Source: Persicobacter psychrovividus (lineage in GTDB: Bacteria; Bacteroidota; Bacteroidia; Cytophagales; Cyclobacteriaceae). From it: a stretch of DNA of 64,000 nt. A program made the translations under genes and the position numbers. The notes under the pieces were generated by a model. That model made no database searches. It was not told where the DNA came from and was given only the letters and a program-made list of their open reading frames with translations. Below, one piece after another: positions 58,497 to 64,000 of the stretch (its first letter is position 1; every line of letters begins with the position of its first letter). The DNA is taken from the NCBI RefSeq assembly GCF_036492425.1, contig NZ_AP025292.1, positions 496,001 to 560,000 on the forward strand. The letters run 5' to 3'.

Positions 58497-59579
58497 ATGT
58501 ACAGTGAAAATAATTATGTGGTGATCATGGCTGGAGGCATTGGCAGCCGGTTGTGGCCATTCAGCAGTATAAAAAAGCCCAAGCAGTTTATGGATGTTTT
58601 AGGCACGGGGAAATCGCTCCTGCAACAGACTTACCAACGGTTTTTGCCCGTCTGCCCACGCAAGAATATTTACATCGTTACGCATGAGTCTTATGAAGAA
58701 CTGGTGATGGAGCAGATTCCTGAGATGGATGCCGATCAGTTACTATTGGAGCCCCACCGTCGTAATACAGCCACCTGCCTGGCATACGCCTGTTATAAAA
58801 TTGCGGCAAGGAACCCGCTGGCACGTATTGTGGCCGCACCTTCAGATCATACCATTTTTCGTGAAGATTCCTTCTACCGTTGTATTTTTTCAGCATTGGA
58901 TTCGGTCGAGGAGCGTGACACACTGATGACCATTGGCTTGAGGCCTCATGGGGCGGAGACGTCTTTTGGTTATTTACAATATATTGAAGGAAAGGACGAG
59001 ACGATCAAAAAGGTAAAGACGTTTACTGAAAAGCCGACAAAAGAGATGGCAGAACTTTTTGTGGACAGCGGCGACTATGTGTGGAACTCGGGGATTTTTG
59101 CCTGGAATGCACAGTCAATCGTTCGGGCACTTCGCAAGTACCTTCCTGAGATTGCAGAGAATTTTGAGGACCTTCGGGATGTGTTTTTTACGGATCAGGA
59201 AAGTGGACAAATCAAAAAGGCGTATTCGCACTGTAAAAATATCTCCATTGATTATGGCTTGATGGAGAAGGCCGATAATGTAGAGGTGATTTTGGGGGAG
59301 TTTGAGTGGGCTGATTTGGGCTCTTTTCAGGCGATTCACGAAGGTAATGAGGAAAAGGAGGGCACCAACAGCGTGAAGGCGAATGCGATGTTGTTTGATG
59401 TGGAGGACTCGATGATTGTGAGTGATGACCCTGATGCGCTTATTGTCGCAGAAGGCCTGGAGAATTATGTGGTCGCACTGCGGGAGAAGGTCGTGATGAT
59501 CGTTAAGAAGGGTGACGAGCGAAAGTTCAAGAAGATATTCAAAGCGGTAAAAAAAGCCACAGGAAACGAATTTCTGTAG
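58497..59579 (+). CDS. manC: Mannose-1-phosphate guanylyltransferase
   Basis: A 360-residue nucleotidyltransferase that makes GDP-mannose from mannose-1-phosphate and GTP. The NTP-binding motif is VVIMAGGIGSRLWPFSSIKKPKQFMDV. Conserved later parts are FTEKPT, YVWNSGIFAWNA and SIDYGLMEKADNVEVILGEFEWADLGSF. The C-terminal left-handed helix/cupin tail of bifunctional ManC is absent; this is the short monofunctional type. GDP-mannose supplies glycans or fucose; no further sugar genes are adjacent. Confidence 0.95.
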   Translation: MYSENNYVVIMAGGIGSRLWPFSSIKKPKQFMDVLGTGKSLLQQTYQRFLPVCPRKNIYIVTHESYEELVMEQIPEMDADQLLLEPHRRNTATCLAYACYKIAARNPLARIVAAPSDHTIFREDSFYRCIFSALDSVEERDTLMTIGLRPHGAETSFGYLQYIEGKDETIKKVKTFTEKPTKEMAELFVDSGDYVWNSGIFAWNAQSIVRALRKYLPEIAENFEDLRDVFFTDQESGQIKKAYSHCKNISIDYGLMEKADNVEVILGEFEWADLGSFQAIHEGNEEKEGTNSVKANAMLFDVEDSMIVSDDPDALIVAEGLENYVVALREKVVMIVKKGDERKFKKIFKAVKKATGNEFL

Positions 59580-59603
59580 CCGGGGGATTTACCCCAACAA
59601 AAG

Positions 59604-59640
59604 AAAGGGAAGATGCTGATGTGCATCTTCCCTTTTTATC
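59604..59640. terminator. Bidirectional terminator between manC and rlmB
   Basis: The perfect 13-bp stem AAAGGGAAGATGC/GCATCTTCCCTTT, loop TGATGT, is followed by T-rich sequence on the plus strand; A/T-rich flanks on both sides serve the two convergent genes. Confidence 0.88.
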
Positions 59641-59641
59641 T

Positions 59642-60415
59642 TTATAGTCCTTTCTGACGAACGGCCTCGTACAGGATAATTCCTGCGGCTACCGAAACAT
59701 TCAGAGATTCGATTTTTCCCAAAATTGGAATCTTAGCTTTCAAATCGGAGCGTTTTAGGTATTCCGGCGATACACCGTCTTCCTCTGATCCCATTAGAAC
59801 AGCAATAGGCTGGTTGTAATCGATATCTGAATAGCTGTTGTCTGTTTTTTCTGTAGCAGCAACAACGGCAACACCACTTTCCTGAAGGTAGGTGATGGTA
59901 TCTTTCAGATAATCCTGACGGCAAACCGGGATAATGTTCAATGCACCTGCAGATGTTTTTACAGCATCTGGATTGATCTGTGCAGCACCCTTGCTTGGGA
60001 TCACGATGGCATCCACACCGGCACATTCGGCCGTACGGCAAATTGCCCCGAAGTTACGCACGTCCGTTACACGGTCCAGGATCAGAATAAAAGGATCTTT
60101 CCCCTGCTCATAACAACGGCTAATGATGTTATCCAGCGACTGGTAACTCACTGCTGAAAGGTAAGCGATAGCCCCTTGGTGATTTTTACGCGTAATGCGA
60201 TTTAGTTTTTCCACAGGGACTTTGCTGATCGGCAATCGAAATTCAATTGCAGTATCTACAAGCTCTTTTGTAAGTTCGTTGTTCAACCCTTTCTGGATGA
60301 ACAGCCGATCGATTTCTTTTCCGGCGCGTATCGCCTCAATGACAGCTCTTGTGCCAAAAATCATATCCGCCGATTGCGGTTTTCTGCGGGGAGTGCCGCG
60401 GAATTGTCTTTCCAT
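59642..60415 (-). CDS. rlmB: 23S rRNA (guanosine-2'-O-) methyltransferase RlmB-like (SpoU/TrmH family)
   Basis: A 257-residue SPOUT methyltransferase. An N-terminal substrate-binding domain (IFGTRAVIEAIRAGKEIDRLFI, VEKLNRITRKNHQGAIAYLS) is followed by the catalytic trefoil-knot domain with the three SpoU motifs: DRVTDVRNFGAICRTAECAG, VLMGSEEDGVSPEYL and IPILGKIESLNVSVAAGIILYE. It methylates guanosine 2251 (E. coli numbering) of 23S rRNA if the RlmB assignment is right; TrmH-like relatives are the alternative. A basic leader (RQFRGTPRRKPQ) precedes the first domain. Confidence 0.93.
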   Translation of the reverse strand: MERQFRGTPRRKPQSADMIFGTRAVIEAIRAGKEIDRLFIQKGLNNELTKELVDTAIEFRLPISKVPVEKLNRITRKNHQGAIAYLSAVSYQSLDNIISRCYEQGKDPFILILDRVTDVRNFGAICRTAECAGVDAIVIPSKGAAQINPDAVKTSAGALNIIPVCRQDYLKDTITYLQESGVAVVAATEKTDNSYSDIDYNQPIAVLMGSEEDGVSPEYLKRSDLKAKIPILGKIESLNVSVAAGIILYEAVRQKGL

Positions 60416-60546
60416 AAACTGAATACTTTCCTAAATATAAAAGCGCTGATTAATCATTAGCAAAAATGATGCTCAATTACTGCCAGGCTTTTCAATGCAA
60501 AGATACAACCCTTTTAAGCCCATGCCCAAAGATGTTTCTCATTTAT

Positions 60547-61755
60547 TTAAATGCCCTTGAGGCCTTTGCGCCACAGGTCAACCTGCCGAAACCATACATC
60601 CTGATATTTTTTGGCCCTTTTCAGCATAAACAGACCATTTTTGTAGTGCTCGGTATTTTTTTCAAAAACAAACCGTACCTGCTCCTCTTCTCCGCGCCCA
60701 TACACCCAGATTTCATCTTTGGGGTGAAGGTAAACCTCATCGGGCTTGCCGAAAACAATATAGACCATCCCGCGGTCCGTTTTCCATCCTTCCTTATAAG
60801 TGGTGAAAAAGGTGTTGGCAAATTCCACCTGATTGTAGTATCTCTTGATGGTGCTTTTAGCGCGTTTTGGTGATCGGCTGTTGCTGAGCCAAAATTCCTC
60901 AAAAGCTTTTCGGCGGTCGTTGGTGACCAACAGGGCTTTGTATTCATCATTGGTGGAGATGTAGCGCAACGGTGGCGCGAGGTCTTCCACTTTTTTGATT
61001 TTAGGATAGTATTTATCTTGTTTCATGAATATCCAGCCCTCTTTTTGATCAGGGTTTAGGCTGATGAAGTACGTTCCCATCGCCTTGATCGGGATGGTGG
61101 CGCCAGAATCAAAGGTTTTGTCTTCAGTGGCCAGTTCTTTTGGCGGCGAGGTTTTACTCATCGGTGGTAAGGAAGGCAGGAAAGGGTCTTTCCAGTGGCG
61201 CACCGTAACTTTTGCATTGGGGTCGGCAGTGGAAATCTGAAAAGCCTTTTCAGGAATGAAGTTGTCAGTCATTCCCCAGAAAGGTTGTGTGCCATCCATG
61301 GGCAGAAAATCCACCGCTTCTTCCAGCGGGATACAATGATAAAAGGTAAAGTTTTTATCGTAGGTGGCCATTTTTATGACCATTATATCACCTGTATCAA
61401 CCTTTGGGCTCAGGGGAATGGTAAAGTGGTTATTCAGCGTTTCATGGCCTACAAAGTGGCTGTTGTTGAGTTTTTCCGTATTGCTTTTGTCAAGGGAGTT
61501 CAGCGAATTGACAAAGAAGTAACTGAGCTCACTGTCTTCCATCACGCTGTTTTCTGAACGGTAGCGGATATTCAGGTACACCCTGAGGTTTTGCTTGTCC
61601 CGGTAAACAAAATGGTGAAAGTTGGTTAAGGCCAACGGATTGTAGTTGTAGGCCTGATTATATTCACTCAATGGGAGTTGAGCCACGGCTGATGAAAGTG
61701 AACAAATGTTCAGTAGCGCGATCAAAATGATCAGGAGATGATTGGGTTTATGCAT
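60547..61755 (-). CDS. GWxTD-domain exported protein
   Basis: About 402 residues with a Sec signal peptide (LLIILIALLNICSLSSAVAQ). The C-terminal GWxTD domain is clear: FWLSNSRSPKRAKSTIKRYYNQVEFAN, then YKEGWKTDRGMVYIVFGKPDEVYLHP and EIWVYGRGEEEQVRFVFEKN. The first 280 residues are beta-rich with no known motif. Proteins of this family are common in Bacteroidota and their role is unknown; a periplasmic location is likely. I chose the ATG at 61755; the reading from 61776 adds seven residues. Confidence 0.88.
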   Translation of the reverse strand: MHKPNHLLIILIALLNICSLSSAVAQLPLSEYNQAYNYNPLALTNFHHFVYRDKQNLRVYLNIRYRSENSVMEDSELSYFFVNSLNSLDKSNTEKLNNSHFVGHETLNNHFTIPLSPKVDTGDIMVIKMATYDKNFTFYHCIPLEEAVDFLPMDGTQPFWGMTDNFIPEKAFQISTADPNAKVTVRHWKDPFLPSLPPMSKTSPPKELATEDKTFDSGATIPIKAMGTYFISLNPDQKEGWIFMKQDKYYPKIKKVEDLAPPLRYISTNDEYKALLVTNDRRKAFEEFWLSNSRSPKRAKSTIKRYYNQVEFANTFFTTYKEGWKTDRGMVYIVFGKPDEVYLHPKDEIWVYGRGEEEQVRFVFEKNTEHYKNGLFMLKRAKKYQDVWFRQVDLWRKGLKGI

Positions 61756-61877
61756 AGGAGGGCGGCGATATGTCAAAAATTCATGGTTAAAAATACAATT
61801 TTTAGTGGAAATAAGATATTTCCTCGGCCATCTCCTTCATTTATTTCTCCCTTCGCTTTTCAGTTCACGGATTTGGC

Positions 61878-61885
61878 TATATTTG
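61878..61885 (+). promoter_or_regulatory. -7 promoter element of the methyltransferase gene at 61963
   Basis: TATATTTG fits TAnnTTTG, 77 bases before the start codon; the -33 region is not convincing. Confidence 0.45.
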
Positions 61886-61962
61886 TATTTAAAGATTTAA
61901 CGTAATAGGAAAGGATGCGTTGAGCATTCAATTCTATATCCAATAGCTTAGTCATTAATCGA

Positions 61963-62736
61963 ATGAGTGTATATACAACCGAAATCGCTTCGGATCAGAT
62001 TCCTTCTGATAACCCTATTCATCAACGCCTGCTAAAGGCTTACTATGCCGCACAGCCGTTTGTCAGTGGACGCTTGCTTGAGGTGGGCTGTGGAGAAGGC
62101 CGTGGGGTCAGTTTGTTGGCGCCCAAGAGTGAATCTTACACGGCCATAGATAAAATTCATGAGGTGGTGGAGAAATTGCAAGCCCAGCATCCCGAGGTGG
62201 ATTTCCGCCAGGCAATGGTTCCTCCTTTCGAGGGAATTGCTGACGAGTCTTTTGATACTGTGGTCTCTTTTCAGGTGATTGAGCATATCGAAGATGACGC
62301 CTTGTTTCTGAAAGAAATTCACCGCGTACTGAAAAAAGGAGGTAAAGCGATTATTTCAACCCCCAATATTATCAAGACGCTGAGCAGAAACCCATGGCAT
62401 ATTCGGGAATACACTGCGGAAGAGTTGCGCCTGTTGGCTAACCGTTATTTTGATCAGATCGATACGCTGGGTATTGGTGGCAACGAGAAGGTGTGGGAAT
62501 ATTATCACCGAAATAAAAAATCAGTTCAGGCAGTGATGAAATATGATTTCCTGAACTTGCAGTATCGTCTGCCTGCGGCTTTACTGAAGATCCCTTATGA
62601 TATTATGAACCGCCGCAACCGTAACAAGCTGAAAGATGTATCGGATGATTTGGTCAAGTCAATTTCCCATCAGGATTACCTTTTGGTGAAACAGCCAGAA
62701 GAAGCCCTTGATTTATTTTATGTACTGACCAAGTGA
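61963..62736 (+). CDS. Class I SAM-dependent methyltransferase
   Basis: A 257-residue protein with Methyltransf_11/23 features: motif I LLEVGCGEGRGVSLLAP, the acidic YTAIDKIHEVVEKL, motif post-I SFDTVVSFQVIEHIEDDALFLKEIHRVLKKGGKAIISTPN. The C-terminal 90 residues (YHRNKKSVQAVMKYDFLNLQYRLPAALLKIPYDIMNRRNR) resemble membrane-proximal parts of methyltransferases found in polysaccharide or lipid-linked glycan clusters. Substrate unknown. It is alone between convergent neighbours. Confidence 0.9.
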   Translation: MSVYTTEIASDQIPSDNPIHQRLLKAYYAAQPFVSGRLLEVGCGEGRGVSLLAPKSESYTAIDKIHEVVEKLQAQHPEVDFRQAMVPPFEGIADESFDTVVSFQVIEHIEDDALFLKEIHRVLKKGGKAIISTPNIIKTLSRNPWHIREYTAEELRLLANRYFDQIDTLGIGGNEKVWEYYHRNKKSVQAVMKYDFLNLQYRLPAALLKIPYDIMNRRNRNKLKDVSDDLVKSISHQDYLLVKQPEEALDLFYVLTK

Positions 62737-62753
62737 TAAAATATTCAACACAA

Positions 62754-62788
62754 AAAAAGCCATTTACAACCGCTGTAAATGGCTTTTT
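62754..62788. terminator. Bidirectional terminator
   Basis: The perfect 15-bp stem AAAAAGCCATTTACA/TGTAAATGGCTTTTT with loop ACCGC serves the convergent methyltransferase and phosphodiesterase genes. Confidence 0.9.
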
Positions 62789-62790
62789 TA

Positions 62791-63696
62791 TTATAAGCTT
62801 GTGGCGTGCAGCTTCATTTCTTTTTTGATGATCATCAGTCGGTCAGGGTAATCACTGATCAGGCCATCGACGCCCCATTCCACCAATTTCTCCATCTCTT
62901 CTTTGTCATTGACTGTCCATGGAATGACTTTGAAATCATTGGCATGAAGCCACTTGACATCCTTCTTTTTCAGTAAAAAATATTCAGGACTGTAAATCGG
63001 TGGCTTAAAGCTGAGCTTTTTCAGATTCTCCTGAATAGACTGCTTGTTTTCCACCAAAAAGGCCAGTCGAATTTGTGGGTAATGCTGATGTAAATACTCC
63101 AGCACGCGGGGATCAAAAGATTGAAGAATCACACGGTGCATCGGCACGTAAGCATCTACGGTTTTCACCACAAGCTCACAAAACTCATCTACCGGAGGAG
63201 TATAAAGCATGTCCCACTCCTCTTCCGCCTTAATTTCTATATTGTAATATACCTCATCACGATCCGTATTTTTCACGTGTCGCTCAGCCGTTGTTAACAC
63301 CTCTGAAAGTAGGGGTTTGTAGGCAGGGACAGAAACCTGCTCTGGGAATTCCGAATGGTTGCGTTTTCCGACATCATACTTCTTGATGTCCTCATAATTC
63401 ATGTGATAAAGCAAGTGCTCATCGTGCTGACGCGAGCGAATTTTCTTTCCCTCAGGCGTTGTGGTAAACTCATGATTGAAAAAGGGATCATGTGAAACGA
63501 CCACTTTTTTGTCTTTAGAAATCACCACATCCATCTCAAGGGTGGTAACGCCCAAATCCAACGCTTTTATAAATGCGGGAATAGTATTTTCTGGAAGGAG
63601 TCCCCTTGCTCCCCGATGACCTTCAAAATCAAACTGCGCCATGGCATTAGTACAAATAAATAATAAGACGATAAGACCGATGTAAGGCTTTTTCAT
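62791..63696 (-). CDS. Glycerophosphodiester phosphodiesterase family protein
   Basis: A 301-residue exported enzyme with a Sec signal peptide (IGLIVLLFICTNAMAQ). The GDPD TIM-barrel motifs are present: FEGHRGARGLLPENTIPAFIKALDLGVTTLEMDVVISKDKKVVVSHDP, i.e. the catalytic HRG..ENT, E.D and H (shown as the N-terminal 30-75 segment), and a C-terminal VKWLHANDFKVIPWTVND, followed by VDGLISDYPDR. It splits glycerophosphodiesters released from phospholipids into glycerol-3-phosphate and an alcohol, in the periplasm. Its stop codon follows the shared terminator directly. Confidence 0.93.
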   Translation of the reverse strand: MKKPYIGLIVLLFICTNAMAQFDFEGHRGARGLLPENTIPAFIKALDLGVTTLEMDVVISKDKKVVVSHDPFFNHEFTTTPEGKKIRSRQHDEHLLYHMNYEDIKKYDVGKRNHSEFPEQVSVPAYKPLLSEVLTTAERHVKNTDRDEVYYNIEIKAEEEWDMLYTPPVDEFCELVVKTVDAYVPMHRVILQSFDPRVLEYLHQHYPQIRLAFLVENKQSIQENLKKLSFKPPIYSPEYFLLKKKDVKWLHANDFKVIPWTVNDKEEMEKLVEWGVDGLISDYPDRLMIIKKEMKLHATSL

Positions 63697-63844
63697 TGAG
63701 TATGACTTCTTTTTACTCGCAATGTGGGTTTTGTTTGGTGGAATTGCAAGTGATGTGTTTGAAGGAATTATTACTTCTTGGTGAACTTAACATGGTTTTA
63801 ATTTATTGTATCTTAACAAAGCTATTTTTCTTATTTTGATAACT

Positions 63845-64000
63845 ATGAGTGAAACAATAAATCAGACCCTGAGTCCAGATCAGGCGACCACCCTTTTGGA
63901 GGCGCAGCAAGCATATTTCCAACAGCAGCATACCCGTGATTTAAGCTTCAGGAAGAGGCAGTTGCAAAAACTACTCCAAGCTGTGGAGAACTTCGAGCCA
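63845..64000 (+). CDS. Aldehyde dehydrogenase, N-terminal fragment (runs off the window)
   Basis: The first 52 residues, in frame to the window end: MSETINQTLSPDQATTLLEA, then QQAYFQQQHTRDLSFRKRQL, then QKLLQAVENFEP. The spacing QQAYF..QHTRDLSFRKRQLQKLL is that of the N-terminal helix of class 3-type (fatty) aldehyde dehydrogenases (R...Q...YF..G.TR...FR..QL..L). The active site lies beyond the window, so the call is based on this helix only. Confidence 0.7.
   Translation, partial: MSETINQTLSPDQATTLLEAQQAYFQQQHTRDLSFRKRQLQKLLQAVENFEP

Overview
The window comes from the chromosome of a Bacteroidota bacterium, most likely of the order Cytophagales. Several signs agree. There is a type IX secretion/gliding signature: the lipoprotein GldH and an exported 650-residue protein ending in a CHU_C-type (type B) sorting domain. 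There are Bacteroidota-specific families (DUF4492 next to cytochrome bd, a GWxTD protein, a PCMD lipoprotein, an OmpA-TPR lipoprotein, BatD). Several genes have TAnnTTTG -7 promoter elements, and Shine-Dalgarno sequences are generally weak. I cannot name genus or species from sequence alone. Most of the window is ordinary housekeeping core.

Layout. 0-4 kb: two overlapping three-helix membrane proteins, ffh, a patatin-like phospholipase and pyruvate dehydrogenase E1-beta. 4.05-5.95 kb: a complete group II intron with its reverse transcriptase/maturase, inserted between the OmpA-TPR lipoprotein gene and that gene's own terminator hairpin. 6-13 kb: OmpA-TPR lipoprotein, PspC protein, glycosyltransferase, YbaB, T9SS cargo, HisS. 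13-18 kb: small basic protein, YfcE-type phosphodiesterase, DUF4492-cydA-cydB, hemB. 18-22 kb: an accessory-looking stretch with palindromic repeats, a decayed YitT-like gene, a 48-residue ORF, an ECF sigma factor with a membrane partner and a divergent membrane protein, then eight identical tRNA-Gln(UUG) genes in tandem. 22-40 kb: almost all genes on the minus strand (AddB-like nuclease, GldH/RicT, PurD, cyclophilin lipoprotein, PCMD lipoprotein, outer-membrane protein, HflX, cytochrome c, ZIP transporter, ApbE and others). 40-50.5 kb: almost all genes on the plus strand (RuvB, QueG, BatD, AroC, a DAACS symporter, an NfuA-like Fe-S carrier, a J-domain-like protein). 50.6-64 kb: mixed strands (S9 peptidase, pyruvate kinase, RfbD-like reductase, RecQ, ManC, RlmB, GWxTD protein, methyltransferase, GDPD and the start of an aldehyde dehydrogenase).

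The strand polarity switches near 40-42 kb. About 2 kb inside the plus-strand block, the intergenic region 42386-42909 carries nine sites within one mismatch of the DnaA box TTATCCACA in only 287 bp. I read this as a probable chromosomal replication origin (oriC). The other standout features are the eightfold tRNA-Gln array, several families of dispersed palindromic repeats that recur in 3' untranslated regions, and the intron sitting seven bases from a terminator stem. No toxin, defence system, prophage or CRISPR array was recognised.
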